From NCBI GenBank assembly GCA_914767715.1, contig OU612072.1, positions 932,001 through 992,000 on the forward strand: 60,000 bases of DNA, given 5' to 3'. This DNA is from Membranipora membranacea. Its lineage: Eukaryota; Bryozoa; Gymnolaemata; Cheilostomatida; Membraniporidae. Below the pieces are notes generated by a model that was given only the letters and a program-made list of their open reading frames with translations, made no database searches and was not told the DNA's origin. Shown here piece by piece: positions 22,717 through 37,700 of this stretch; position 1 is the first letter of the stretch, and each line of letters begins with the position of its first letter. The position numbers and the translations under genes are program-made.

Positions 22717-25700
22717 ATGAGTTCAGTTAACGAGAAGAAGCTTCCCCTAAGTGATATGGAAGGTGGGGAGACCACAGATGACGATGGCTCCCTCCTCATG
22801 AACTTTGCTATGGAGACGACCGCACACGGAGTGGTGAAGATAGCCACAGCTCGCACGACAATAAAGAAGGTGTTTTGGGTGATCGCGTTACTTGGAGCGT
22901 TCGTCCTATCGGCTACCATGATCAGCTTAAGGTCAGTAATACTAATGAATAATTGGCACCGATAGTTAAAAATATAATTGTATTCATCAGTGGAAACACA
23001 AAATAGTAGCTAATTACACGTATATAACCTCGTGGGGAAATAAATTTGCAATTGAGGAGTTACGCTGCGTTATTTACCATCAATAATCATGTAGAGGAAG
23101 AAAATAAATTTAATACCCGTTGAATTCTTGTAAGTCAATTGATGAAGGCCTACAATTTCACCTCAGAAAATGAATTTTAACAACAACTAACTTGTTGAAA
23201 AAAAACTAGATTTGTTTCCAAAAATGTCAGTAGGTACAATATCGTCCATCATTCATTTCTCACCCAAGGAAGCATATATTATAAGTGTGTGTGTGTTAGT
23301 CTGAGCCCCCTAGACTTTTGCACCTCCCCCCCCCCCCCGCCGGGTGTGTGTTGTTTTGTTGTCATCATAAAAATGCTTTGATCTCAGCAAAATATTTGAT
23401 TATGGAATTAAATATTAATGACCAGAAAGCTTAATCTAATTTTAAAGCAAATAAAAAGTACTTCCTTGACTAAGGACTTTGATGACAGTAATGAATAATT
23501 AAATTAAATAAACACTATATGTTCAGTGATAGTCTTGTGCCAAAAATCATTACCAACCTTCAGGGCTATAAGCGGCAAACATGTATCATGCATTACATTG
23601 TTCATTTCTGTTCCAATATAGATGTTTGGTTTTTCACTGCAACTTATTTCATTGAAACGTACATGAGTAATAAAGCTTGTGTTTATTCAGAAAATACAAA
23701 CTGATCTATATAGTCTGAGTCTATAGTCTGAGTTTTCAGTGTATAGACTGAGTCTATAGTCATTAGGTCTGTGTGTACATAATAAAAAGCTCCAGAGCAC
23801 CCAAAACACCATTCTGTGCATGCTCAGCTCTGGGCATGAGCTGATCTCTGCAAAATTGAGTCTCGGAATTCCGAAGCCATCTGATTGGCTACCTGCTCTG
23901 GTGGCACACTGCCATATGCGTGCGGAATTGTTAGAAAGAGTTATCTTCTATTGTCACTATTAGCTAAATTTGATTTGCAGTTTATGCAGGGGATATCCCA
24001 TTTCCTCTTTCCAAAGTTGCAATCAGAACCCAAACTAAACTCATTTGTTCTTGCACATGTGCAAATTCAAGTCACGCATGATGCATACTTAGCCTTACGA
24101 CTCCTGCTTTGTGGTAATGATAGCCTAGTTTATCAGTGATCTTTATGCCCAGTCAGATCACGAGAGTCAGTATGCCAAAACACAGCTTATCATGTAATTC
24201 AGTGTCTGCTTTATAAAGTGTATGAATCCCAATTTATTTTGTTCTACCTAATGTCTAGCTAAACAACAGAAAGCACCTACTAGTGAGGTTTCTTTGCTAA
24301 GTGTCACCAAGAACAACATGCTGACATAAATGTGTTTTTATGCTCGTAAGGTAATTACATATTGTATAATGTTACACCCCCTCCACAACTCCATAAAATT
24401 TAACAGTTGAAATACAAGGATTTTGTATTATTTGAATCTAAGTGATAACGTGGAGAAACAAACTCAATGGAGATATCATTCAACTGAGTTTAGCTCCGCT
24501 TCATCGGTACAGCTCTTTTCAGCAAATCATTATTCTATACTTACATGTAGATCCCATGACCTTTAGTTTTGTTTTTGGGAAACCTGAGCAGACTTTTTTA
24601 GGCTTTTTTAAGACTTTTCTTGCAAGCACCATTAGTAGTAGACTTTTCATCTCCATCTAATCTCCGATATTTGCGCTAAAACTGAGATGGTGCTGTATTA
24701 TAATGTACTTACTCAGTCCCATTACAAAAAATAAAAACTTCCATGTAAAGACATCCTTCCTCAATATCCACATAGGTCAGACATTTGAAATATTATCAAT
24801 GGCAAAATATGAGCAATGTCAAATTTTTTATTCCGGAACACAAGAAATCTAAAGGGATTTGCCTTCTCGTGTTCCTAGATTTTTGGCAATAAAAAAATAC
24901 CAACTCCAATGCTATCAGAATACAAAAATTCATAGCGTCCTTCATTCTTCACACATCAATTTTGGTAGTAATAGCAAAAATGCATAATGAACCCATCTCC
25001 ATCATATCATTACGTTTATATTTTTTGCAGATTCAAAGCTTACTTTGATTACAACACTGTGGTAGAGTATAATACAGAGTATCCAAACGAACTGACCTTT
25101 CCTGCTGTCACCTTCTGTAACTTTAACAAGTTAGTACTAACCCTACATTCGTTCAATACTTGACTAAGCTTTGGTCGATTTGACCCACCTTCCAACAAGA
25201 GAAAGTGACAATGTTAAACACATGTACCTGTTATCTATATCCTGGTAGTGCATCTTTACTCCTTTATTATCCTGAACCCCTACCTGTACCCGCAGGCACA
25301 TGCGCCTGCATCCGAACCAGGCTACAAACCAGCCTCCAAACAAACACCTGCTGCCATACCAGCAACCGAAGAAGCACCGATACCCACGCCCTCACCCTTA
25401 CCAGAAGCCTCACTTTCACCGTCACCCTCTCCTCAACCTGGCCTTCGCCTTCGCCCATACCTGCTCCCGCCCGCCCGCTCCTTTGTTTCCGTAAGTTCCC
25501 CTGCCGACACTTGTACTCGTAATCCCTGGCCCTGTAACGGTTTCCATTTAGGAAAGTAGCCTGTTGTCACGTTCAGGTGAAAGTAGTTAGCAGAAGAAGA
25601 ACACTATAATAGTACTTTCTGTCACATTACAAAAAATTGTTTTTCAGAGAATCATATACACAAGTAATGTTCTATCTTACTTTATCACTCGTTATACATG

Positions 25701-25788
25701 ACTTGTAGGTTGAAGAGTTCATATATGGAAGGAGAGAACGGTAAAGCTTTGAGCTTTCTCAATGACATGCTTAGTGAGGCCCTCTATG
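22717..25788 (+). other. Channel exons 1-3: cytosolic N-terminus, TM1, first extracellular motif
   Basis: Exon 1 encodes an acidic N-terminus, the gating-linked His-Gly at residues 37-38, and TM1 (KVFWVIALLGAFVLSATMIS). Exon 2 gives the post-TM1 stretch and FPAVTFCN. Exon 3 encodes the start of the finger region, ending SFLNDMLSEALYG. Junction codons are AG|A, AA|G and G|AT. Confidence 0.9.
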
Positions 25789-28700
25789 GTACGCACGTAT
25801 GCTGATATATTGGTATCCCATCTCATCTGTGTAGGCTTTCAGTTTTGTACTTGGAAAATAAAATCTACATCAGTGTCATAGCTTTGATAATTTTAGACTA
25901 ATATTTTAAGGTTTCTATGGTCATAAGAATGTGCTAGACACTGATACATTCACTGCTAGATGAGGTTAGCCTTGTCAAGTGACCACCTGACAAGGCTAAT
26001 CCTGAGTGCAGCTGACCTGTGACCTAACCCATAATTTGACACATTAATAAAAGTACTGTAACTTAGAATTGTGTCAGCGACTCAGCATAAAATAATAATA
26101 GAGCAGTAAATCACATCACTAACGATTCATTTCTAAGGTAAATCATGAAATATCACTGTTTAACGTGATATATCGCTTTTTAAAACTTTTTAATATTGTA
26201 TTGGTGATCATGTCTATTAGTTATTTTCACAGTTGAAACCTCCAAAATATTTGACGTTGAGTCGCAGTGACCACTGACAGTTCATTTTGGAGCAAAAAGT
26301 GCCCTTTTTAAATTGAGCCCTCTGTGCCTTGCTATTGAGGTAATTGATTCGTTTTTGCTTTCACCATATAGAGGAGGCATGGCACTAACTGGAGGAGTGA
26401 CATTTTAGTAAAACTTCATATTTTTAGGCCTCCTGTCTTTGAGACTTAAACTTGATTTTTGCAATAGTAAAAGGGCCATTTCTGATCCGTCATTACATGT
26501 GACCCCAATAATGCAGAAGCTAAAATTTCCAATTTATAATACCATTTTGGTCTTGCACTGTCACTTCCATCAATAATCATACCAGATTACAGATCCTGGT
26601 TGTCACAACTGTAACAAATAATAACCCAAATTTTCTCTAATTTTGAACAAAATTTTCAAGCCAAAAATCAGAAATTCAGCAAGCTGTCAGCCAAGTTTGT
26701 TGTCAGCATGATGAACAGTAGGAGATTGTCTAGATTTCGATAAAATCGATTATTGATTATGGCTTTACATCTTGAGATATTTGGATTTTTGTGGCTATAC
26801 TAGGTTTATTTGGTCCAAAACATGCACTCCTTTCCAGCCAAAAAACTGAAAATAAGTTAAACAAAGTGTCATACACACCAGCTTGCATTACAGTAGAGAG
26901 TATTTCCGAGGTTTTGATCGTGGCGTTTGATGATAAATTCAATAGTAGAGAAGTTATGAGCATAAACATTTCTCTCTCGGTGCTAAACAATCACCCAAAA
27001 AAGGTGATCCATTGTTGTACACAATGTGCTTTGCACGTAATACTGCACAGATTTTCATCACGCTTTTGCATAACGTAATTTACTGCATCATTTTGCCCAT
27101 TGCTGCCTATATGTTTTCAATGTATTTTAGTTAATGTACAATTAATCAAGTTATAAACATGCGGTTTAAAAAATTTGGGATATTAAACATAAGTCAGACT
27201 ACTAGAAACGTGTCAGTGAAAGATTTTTTGAGATGGGACATGTAGTTCCTGAGAAATTGAAAAGGCGATATATCATGTTAATCAAAAGTTTTTTCTGATT
27301 CTTAAAACAATCTCATTTAGTGAAAGTTATGACAATGAAAGTAAAGAAAATATAAGAAATGTCAAGATTAAAGACTTAGTTTGAGGCTGCTAGTTTGTAT
27401 CACATCTTACTCTCCATATTTTATTCTAACATGTGAGCAATTTCCAGCTTTAGAATCCAAATATTCAGGAAGTTATGGCCTCTCAAACTTCCAAGGTGAC
27501 GGCAGTCTATCGGCAGTAAGAATCAGCCGGCAATCCCAGTGTGATGTCACAACCATCATACTTTTTATGATAAACTAATAAATAGGTTGATGATCAAAAT
27601 GATCAGAGATGTAGCGGTCCAAATGGCCTTGCAGGCAACGCCGCTAACTCTGAGCTATATTGTCTACAGTGCTGGATCTAGTGGTGCGATGGTAGCGTTG
27701 TTGCCTGCAGGTATAGACCCAGGTTCGAGATCCACCTAGGTCTGAATTTTGATCATCATATTACCTGTGTGATTATTATTGTAATAAGTATGACGGTTGT
27801 GACATCACAATGGGATTGCTTCCGCTGATTCCCAATGCCAATTGAAGGTGATCACCCTGGAAGTTTGAGCGGCCATAACTTCCTCAATATTTGGATTCTG
27901 AAGTAGCAGACTCAAACTAAGTCTTTAAGGTTGTAGAGCACACCAAAGCTACAATATTTTGACGAAAAAACCGTTGTAGGTGGTGATTTATAAATCTTCA
28001 GTGAGTGTGCACTTACTTATAGCCAATAAAACTGATGAAAACCCGCTGCATATTCTACCAAAGGCCTTTTTAAAATTACCGTCCATCACAGTTATGTGTG
28101 TGACATTCAAAATGTGGAACCTGGATCATCCAGTGACTGGTGCATATCAACATCTTTCAGATCCTAAGAAAAACTTAGCGAAAAGTTAAGTCAAGTTATA
28201 TTATATACAGGATTCGTGTGGGTTAAAAAAATGTGGGTTAAAAACCTTAAGTCTGTCTCTGTCCAAAGACTGAGAAATAAAAGTACCTTATGTGAGCAAA
28301 TGCCATTTGTGTTGCTCTCAGTTTGCAGGCAGGTCGGAGCCCACCTGGGGTGTCAATTGAGCTCAGTAGTCGGTAGACTGCAGTGGGATTCCCGAGACCT
28401 CTAATGCGCAAGCGTTGGAGGTTTTGTAGGTCTCATAGGGCGCTCTAACCAACTGAGCTACTCCTACTTATGTATCATGTATTGGTCAATCACTTTTTTA
28501 TGCAGTAATTGATCAGATAAACAGGCAAATAACGCGCCCTGGACAATGTCAGAAATTTAATATTACAGCGACGACGTTGGTTTAAATCTGCGGCAGCATC
28601 AGACACAATTCTATGGCTCAATGAATTAATTCCCTTAAATTATTTATAAATTTGTCTATCGTGATATTTCAATATTCTCTCTTGAGTAATCCCAAACAAA

Positions 28701-31700
28701 CTTCTAACTCCCAATGTTATGGGGGAGTGGTTTTGGGAGTTACCTTCCAAAATCATTCACATATGAGGCCAAACTTTTGAAAAAATTGACAATGAAGGGA
28801 GCAGATGACACCGTTTGCTGGGAGACCACTGTGATTGTAGCTAGCCACGAATGGACTTCATATTTAATTTTAAACAGAGAAAGAGATGCATGGTATTGCT
28901 ATTAAAATCAAAATTGAATGACAATTTAGTCAAAACTGTAAAATTTTTATCAATTGCATAACTATTCAATATCATGAATATAAGTGTGTGATGAAATGAG
29001 GGATCAATAATTGTTATAGAAAATTACGCAAGAAATTATAACTCAATTAAATTAAATGTACATGGAAAATGTATGTTTTCAATATCATGCATTGGTCATA
29101 GTCATTGGTCATATAGTCTAAGTGCTCAGCCGGCTCCAATGTGAGTTAGTGGCATTACATTATCAACCAATCATTTCCATAAGTAGCTGATTATGTAATG
29201 CCACTAACTCGCATTGGAGCAGTCTGAGCACTTAGACTAGGAAGACTATGACGTTTATACTTGTAGATGAGGTGGAGGATAGTTCTGGCGGATGTAGCTG
29301 TGGTCCTGATGAGTTTAAGTGTGTTGATGACTTTGCGACTTGCTGCATACCGATCTCCTGGCATTGTGATGAAGTGACAGACTGTTCTGATAACTCAGAT
29401 GAGACCGTCTCCTGCTCAATGTGTTAGTTGATCAATTATTCTCCTAGTTTCTTTATTAATCTTTGTTGAGACTTTAAAAGAGGAATTAATATATTGATTA
29501 CTCTTAACTTACTCAATGAGGGAAATGAGATCAGTCTGGTACCAGAATGGTGGCAGTGCTTTTACTGTAGTGCTCCCCATCCCCTGTACGCTAGCTCGCC
29601 TGCAGAATCACCCACAAACTTGTGTGCAAAAATATTTACTGTATTAATTATGATAAGAAGGTCACACAAGAGAATGACACATGATCAGCCAGATATTTGT
29701 AACAAAACTTATCCTTTGCTATCATTCTATTATTCACAAGCCCTACATACATGTGTTGGCTATGATCCAAAAACCAGTAACACTATGACTATTCCTATGT
29801 CACCTTCCTACCCTCTCCAATTGACTCCTACCAACAAACATTAGCATCTGTACTTTGAACCCACAACCACCTCCAACCCATCTGTGGTTCTGTCAACATA
29901 AACTGAATGTATGTCTGTACCTTAGAACTGTTAGTGTTAGCTACTAATGCATTCAAATTTTTGTTTTTTTGCAGCGGAGTTCAATGAGTTGCCAGAAGTT
30001 CCGTTTAGTGCTGTGTGGGTTTGTGGTCCTGTTCTCGTTCAGCCAGGAGATGTTGAGGATGCTCTGGGACTTTCTAGACAAGGAGGCTGGATTATCAGTG
30101 AGGGATTTAGTATACAGAACTATAATAATAATCTGGACTGTGATAAAGTGATCCCTGCAGGAAATCAGCAGTATCTTGTACTGCATATGTGGTATCTGGT
30201 AAGTGCTCTTCTTGTATTACTTACTAACATCCTTTATCTAGTTATGTCAGATATTGTACCTAAAATTGAGTATTCAATAAATGTACTTTCAAGGTTTTTC
30301 CGTTGATTATAAGTGTCACTCTCGTTGAGTCACTCAGGCTTGTACGAAGTAGATCTTGTTGACATGACTATCAGATTTCTTACCAACAACGAGTGCAGAG
30401 TTCTATGTTCACCGTAAGGAGTCACATTAATTGCCACTAGAGTAATAAATGATCAACCTCAGCAGCCAAATGCACTCTGTGAACTCCCTAGCTTGTAGCA
30501 AATTGAAACGGCAGAGGAATATATAGTATATATAATATATATGCCTCTGCTAGAAATACAATACACGCTTTTATTTGGTAAACGATCCCGGACGGACGGG
30601 TGTGTTTCATAACATGCGGATTAATGAAACCGCCTGCTTCTATCCTGACCCAAAAATGAATCAGTTAGATAAAATTGTAGAGATACATTTTGAAAGTTAT
30701 TTTGTTTGTTGCCATCTATAGATTGAGGACGGAGATGGCTGCCCATTTGATTCGTTGTCTGTCGGACCCGAACGTTACTGTGGATCAAGTGAACGCCACA
30801 TGGTGTATAGTTTTGAATCAAATCCTCAACAAGTCCCAGTTAAGTTCAGGAGCGATGGTTCTGTCAATTTACTTGGCTTTGCTGTGAAGTGGTATTACTC
30901 AGGTAGGCATTTCTTATGAAAAATAACACTTTCTTTTCAGTGAGTTTCTCAATAACACCACACATGGTGCCTATTGAAATATACAATACGCTCAACCAAA
31001 TTTGTAATGACAGCAAAGCGAAATTCATGCTCGCCATACATGTTTTCCGAATTGGGCTGAGATTTAAACACTTAGATACAAATTGAACTTACGACAGTAA
31101 ACATCGGAAGTACCAAAAGTATATGGAGGCCTGTGATGAAATTATCGACTGTTGATCCTTTCACTGTATGGCTGTGGGACCAGCAATCAAAAATATTAGG
31201 TTTCGAAGCGTGGCATGATGTAGGTTTGGTTCTAAAGGGTCTGTAGCTATTTATATCACAGCATCTCATTCTCATCTATCAGTTTACTGGTGAATCATTC
31301 GCTTTTTTAACCCTCCTAGCTATATAATTGTTAACTACCATCCAAGCGATGCTAAAGGGGTTCAGATGGATGTTTGCCTAATTTGCCACCGTCTATTGTT
31401 CAGATAACTCTGAAGGTTTGACACCACAGCTGATGAGAGAAGCTTGTGAAATCAAAGTTACCTCAAGCTATAGCAAGAGTGAGTACAATGTCAATTTTCT
31501 TAGTATATTTTGTCAATAAGCCTATGTGATTGTGTAAGAATTCGGGAGTTGCAAACTCTTCCTTAAAACATGTGGTTGTTGTGCCTAGGGTTAAGAATAT
31601 ATGGGCCATAACTAGAGATGTTACAATAAATCTAAAACAATTCTGAAAACTTGAAGCAAGAGACAATCTTGCTGGACACAGCTGATAAAGACCTTGCCAA

Positions 31701-34700
31701 TTTGCTGCCCACAAACAATAATTAACTTCCTCCTCAGCAATGAAAACTGAATCTGAGTCCCTTACACGTCCCGACTGAGTAAACTGAGGGATTTTATAAC
31801 ACTCAACTTGTTGGTGTTCTGAATAACTCATTTAATCAGGTTTATATCGATAATTCAGGTGAGTTTGACGTCCAGCCTCCTGTTGCAGCTTATTATGCAC
31901 CTACTCTGTGTAACTATACACAGTCAGCAGCTGACGAGTTAGACGGCTGGTTCGCCTCCGATAACTTTGGGCATTTTAGATACACTGAGGAAGACTGCGC
32001 CGCCAACATCGCTCATCAAAATATGACCTACCTCATACTGGACATTTGGTTGTCAGTGAGTAAATTTATATTGTCCTATGAAAGCTGAATGTAATATGAC
32101 CGGGCAGTAAGTTAAGCGCTTTGTCTTCTTTGGAATGGTCATAAGGCTTGCCTCTGAATCATCAGCTTTCCTTGCACAAACAAATGATATTGGTCAATGT
32201 TTTATTATAAGTGGTCATACTGCACATCGCTTATTAAGTAAAACATAATATTTTAACAGTGGACAGGTATGAGATAGTCTGACCCTTGACCCTGATCAAT
32301 CTCTTTGGTTCAAAATAGTACAAATAAGAATGCACAGTTTACTCACTCCAGATAATTACAAATAGCTTATTGTATGGGTCTATTTATTGATTAACACACA
32401 AGGCCTGATTTTAGGTTCAGCTCTGGTATCATTATAAAAACAACACAGACCCTATAGGAGTTTAGTTTTCGCGGCATTTAGGATTCGCTTTTCGCCGTTA
32501 TTGCCTAAGTAGTGAAAATTAGTGTATCTTAACTTAAACTCACTCACCATAGTTTCATAAACAATGTACAATTATACAGGAATACACGTAACCAGACATG
32601 CAAGTCAATGTGCTGTAGTGGTCTAAGTGTCTGCCTTGCAATCAGAAGGTGGGTTTTGCCCTGGGTTCGAATCCCAGCTTGGACATTTAAAAAAAATTTT
32701 CACTAGTAAGCCTACAAGCGAAATTTAGAACTAGTGATATTAAGTACCAGGTCCAGATAACGAAATTAAACTCCTATAGGGTAGATGCCAGAAAGGCGAT
32801 TATGACCTATTTGAATTTTCTGTAATTATCCAATTTTATCATTTTTCACAAAGAAAGGGGAAAAGGTTTTAAATCAAAAGGATTGTGAGGAAAGTGATTT
32901 CAGAAGTGATACACTGTCAGATAGCAGTCTTACATACTTCCACTGCAGCACGTCACCCCCCCCCCCCCACTCCCCCTCCACCCCTCCCCTCCCCTCCACC
33001 GCTGCAAAACTCTATTTTTCTTCTCTGCTATCTTATTACAGCTTGAGATAGCACTTCCAGATTGTAGATATGATAGGCTTATGATTGGTTCGCTGCCGCT
33101 ATGTGGGGTCATGGAGACATCAGTAGCTGTTGAGCTGTCATCTGTTATAAACAGCAATGATGATGTCATAACTTTCCGCTTCATCGCTGACTCAGCGGTT
33201 CATGATAAGGGATATGCATTCCACTGGAGATTATCGAGTAAGTCTATAGGCCTACAGCTCATCTCAGGATATGAGGCTTCTGATGTCATGTTATGATTTA
33301 CAGAGTATCAGATTTATTTACCTACTTTTAGGGGATGTTTGGTAACGCTTGCCTGTCAGTAAAATGAAATGAAAACCAAAAAGAAAAAAATAACCTGCAC
33401 TTGAAATGTGCTCTAAAGAGAAACTATCATGATAAACTGGAAATGTTAGGAAACCACAAACAAATCAAATAGTAATGTGAGGTTGTTCGTAAATACCCCT
33501 CAGGGATTTCCCAAAAACTGTCTTTTCTTCACCATAATTCCTACAACCTAAATGAACTGACAACCCGTTTTAGTTAATCGAAAAATTTGTAGTACACCAA
33601 TTATTTTTATTTCTGGTGAGAAATACAAAAATTGGGAGGGGTTTCGCCATTTTCCTTATTTTCTTCGATTTGCCATAATATGTAGATCTGGGCATTATTG
33701 GTGTATCCATGCATCGCACACAATATAGTCATTCTTCCACCCGAATAACTCAATATCATGGACTGATAATATTGTTCAATATACAGATAGCCCGGAGGGG
33801 CACGACGTGGTACACTCAAACTGTGACCTCACTTATGAAGAACCTCCGTCTAGCAATCAGAATGTCTCATATACAAATATCGGTAAGCTATACCATGTGT
33901 TATTGTATACTTTACAATCAATTCCTAATATTCTTGAATCGTTAGTCTATCAAAATTAATGTCTTTACATTTCAGCTGAATTATTTTTATGTTGAACTTA
34001 GTGTTTCTTTAATTTGGAAGGTTTACCGTTCTTGGAATAAAAACAAATAATCAATCAGAATGTATTATGTTAAAAGGGAGTGGCCACAGCTTGATGGGTA
34101 AGGGCGTGGGTCAATTCAATTCCTTGCAGAAGTGGTGGTATTAATTAGGAGATCTCGCCGACATTGCTCCTGGACCACATCAGTGCACAGTCTGTGGACC
34201 TGCCTGAAAAAAAGCCCATTCTTGGTTTCTAACAGGGTATAATTTACTGGTATAGTCTTGAATTGTCGATATTTCTGTCTCTTTGCCAGTGTCACCTGTT
34301 GTGGATATATGTAATCACCTCCCGTACATATACCCAATCTCAACTGTGTGGAACACCTGGTTATTACTAAGTCATAATGAGTATATGGGTAGTGCTCAAC
34401 ATTACAGCAACGATCAAAACTGCTCGGTAAGATTCTCTCAAAATATATAATTATATAATATAATATAATATAATATAATATAATATAATATAATATAATA
34501 TAATATAATAATATACTATTAACTCTTTATATAATATTAGAATCTGTCAGTTGCTATCCAAAGATTGATAATAATTTGGTTACAGTTTAACATTTTCGTT
34601 AGACAATTTGTTGACACCACTACATTCCTGCATCATTTAGATCTCATCCGGGTGGTGGTGAACAGATCATTGTAAGTCAAAGTTCCTAAATCAATATTCT

Positions 34701-37700
34701 CGCTGAGTTTTTCAAGTGACTTCTCGTTTAACTATGTATTAGCTCAAGTATAAGCTACCATGTAATGGATTGGATCCATCCAGTGATCAATAAACCGTTC
34801 ATGGTGTTTTAGATAACCTTTGACCCTGGTCCATCGGAAGTGACCTTGAACTTCCAGGAGATAGGGATAGATGGCACAGCAGGCAACTGTCTCACTGACT
34901 ACGTGAAAATAGGTATTATTACACATATTATAATCCCAGTCAACTTAAGCAACCAAAAAATAATATTTCTGCGGTCGGGACATCTGAAGCAGCACAAAAA
35001 CTTTAATGTTTGTCTCAACTTTGTTGTGATTTCAATTTTACTAAGGGACCCACAGCCAGCCCTTAACAGTGTTCGAGATGGCGATAGTGGCCTTAGAAAA
35101 ACTGAGCTTGCACAGGTCTCTAACCAATGAAATCCATCATTGCTGAAACTGTAAATGTTTATGCAAGAACCTCCGCATAGGTCATTTGCAGTCAAGAAAA
35201 CTTTATACAATACAAGCTACATGTTGTAAAACAGGTTATTAAGCTTTAGTGAATTGCCGCTAAGAGTTTATTGCAGTTTAAGTTTTCCTAGCTCAACGCA
35301 TTCCTTTCTGTACAGTGTCACCATTTTATTTGAATACTTTCTCATACCATCAGTTGTGGGCGGTACAAACCGGAGCGAAGAGCAGACTTTCTGTGGTATG
35401 GATGTGATACCAGTTAACCTGACGATACCAGAGCACACTCAGTTTACTGTCAGCTTTGTGACTGACAGCGCTGATACACATGTAGGTTTTTCACTGGTCA
35501 TCAGAACTAGCAGTGAGGCTGCAGGTGTGGCTACATCTGGTTACACTGGATTTGGTTATTCGACTAGAGGTACGTTTTCACTAGTAAGAGAGCACAACTC
35601 TTATTTATCTTAGCATAAGGCTCTCAGACCAGGGAGGATAGGATATACCAACCTTCCCTGCTCAGACATAATTGCATTGTACATTGAAATGTGTTAATGT
35701 TTTGGCTGTAAAATCCCTCTCATTGTTTTAAACTTGATCCATTAAGAATATTAGCCGGCAAAGTAGGCCTTTCCAGAGTGTTTAAATCAGCACAACTAGT
35801 ATCAGTATCACCATGCCTAGTTGCATTACTTGTTTCTCACTAGGGTGGACAAACAGTATTACTGAGGAAGCTTACACTGGTACGCCTACATGGGGCTCAG
35901 AGTCTACCGCGGCCACCTCAACTACAGGTGTGTAGTCAGGGAACTAAACCCCAGTACATTAGTGTGATGTGTGCTTGACTTTATTAATTTACCCAGCAAG
36001 GTGTGCAACTACCAGTTTAACAATACCCAACAAGACTACATTATCTGTTTTACATCGAATTTCCTGAAATGCACCTCAGCAGAGTCTTATAATGCACAGC
36101 ACAATATTTTAATAATTTGTTAATTTACAAACTCGCCTTATTTCATAGATGCTTTGCACTCTAATAGTTCTGAATATCATACTAATACTGTGGAGTTTTC
36201 AACAAACGACCCTGACCTAACCACTTCCGTTCAGGGATTACCTTCAATCAGTGCTGTGTATACCAACAACAACATAGCACCTTCAACTAACACAATTGGG
36301 TCAACTACTATAAGTCCTGAATACACCACTGAGGGCGGTAGTATTAGCACAACTACAGCTCTAACCTCAACTGGAACATCAACATCAAGCTTCAGTGTCA
36401 CACCACAAGGTCTGTAGCCCTGCATAACAGCTTATCATAATATACCTCTAGAGATGGTGATCCAGCCTCATCGTAATAAAAATTACCAATTATCCTGTAA
36501 TTGAGACACTTTTACACTTGTAGACCACCTGTACCAAAGACATGCAGTTATTAATATTAGTCCAGAAGACACCAACAGTTAGCTTTCAGTTTACTTTAAC
36601 GGCTTGGGTGCAAGAATTTGACAGTGTTTACACATGTAGATAGGTTGTCTAAATACTATGTCATAGTTTCTACACCTCTCAGTTTGCCAGTTTGGGAGAA
36701 AATCAGTTTTTTAACTCAAAAATGTGGGAGGAGATAAATCCTAATAATTGCTTATAGAATCCCATTATTCTGCCTTAGAATACCAAAATATTCCCATTTA
36801 ATTCATTTTAAGCTCAGTTTAAAAGGAATTGGAGCAAGATTGTAAATGTTACTGCAGGGTGAAATGTTATGAGACATGGTACAATTTTGACTCAAAGTCA
36901 ATTTAAGTCAGCAAATGTATATCCAGAGAGATTTGAGTGCATCTTAGAAAGAGTTTAAAAGGCTGCAGCCACCAAATTCAATCCAATAGAGGGAATTATA
37001 GTGTATATGCTATGACCTCTTAATCACCCATTGCTATAAGAGTTTGCAGTTTGGTTTGTGAGAGGGCTGAATTGAGAGAAGCTGGCAAAGGAAGAAGCAG
37101 CTACTGGGGCTTCAAGGGTAAAACTTTCAACCACTTGCATTACTCCTTTGTTATAATGAAACCACCACATTCACCACTTGCAGACATAATTCATTCACCT
37201 TATAGCTGGCAAAATATCCCATATGCTATCAAAATCTTTTGGTAATGTTATTTGTATTGGTATTGATCTAATCATTCTGTTCTGTCTGATGATCTCAGGC
37301 TATGAACTAGGCCACATGACTGCTTCTCAAGACCCAAGGTTACCCAATACCGCCTTGTGACATCTCAAAAGCCCTCACAGTCCCTCAAGACTGCATGCAG
37401 GCTTTGCATGATATTATATTTGCACTGCTGCTGTGATTGGTGTTTTTTAGCCTGTCTTGAAAAGCCACCCTCCCCCCCCCCCCCCCACTTGATTTTGAGG
37501 ACTTGACACAGTGCCTTTTAATAAGAAATAATCCATTGTGATGGGTACACATTTTTGTGTGGGGTGACCATCCGATAGTGATGGCAACTGGGGTGTAGGG
37601 GAGGCAACTGGAAATTTCACAGACATGAATTAAATATATATAGCTGAGATTCTAGTATTGATCATTTCTTAGGTAGCAACTCTGCTCCAGCAGCTGTTTC

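Noticed and set aside
28375-28470. Possible intron-containing tRNA on the minus strand
   Set aside because: The A box is excellent, but the acceptor and T stems do not pair and the B box is off-consensus. Kept only as a SINE-like segment.
29494-29844. 116-codon plus-strand frame between channel exons 4 and 5
   Set aside because: Sits in an intron, lacks recognisable motifs, and including it would break the exon phase.
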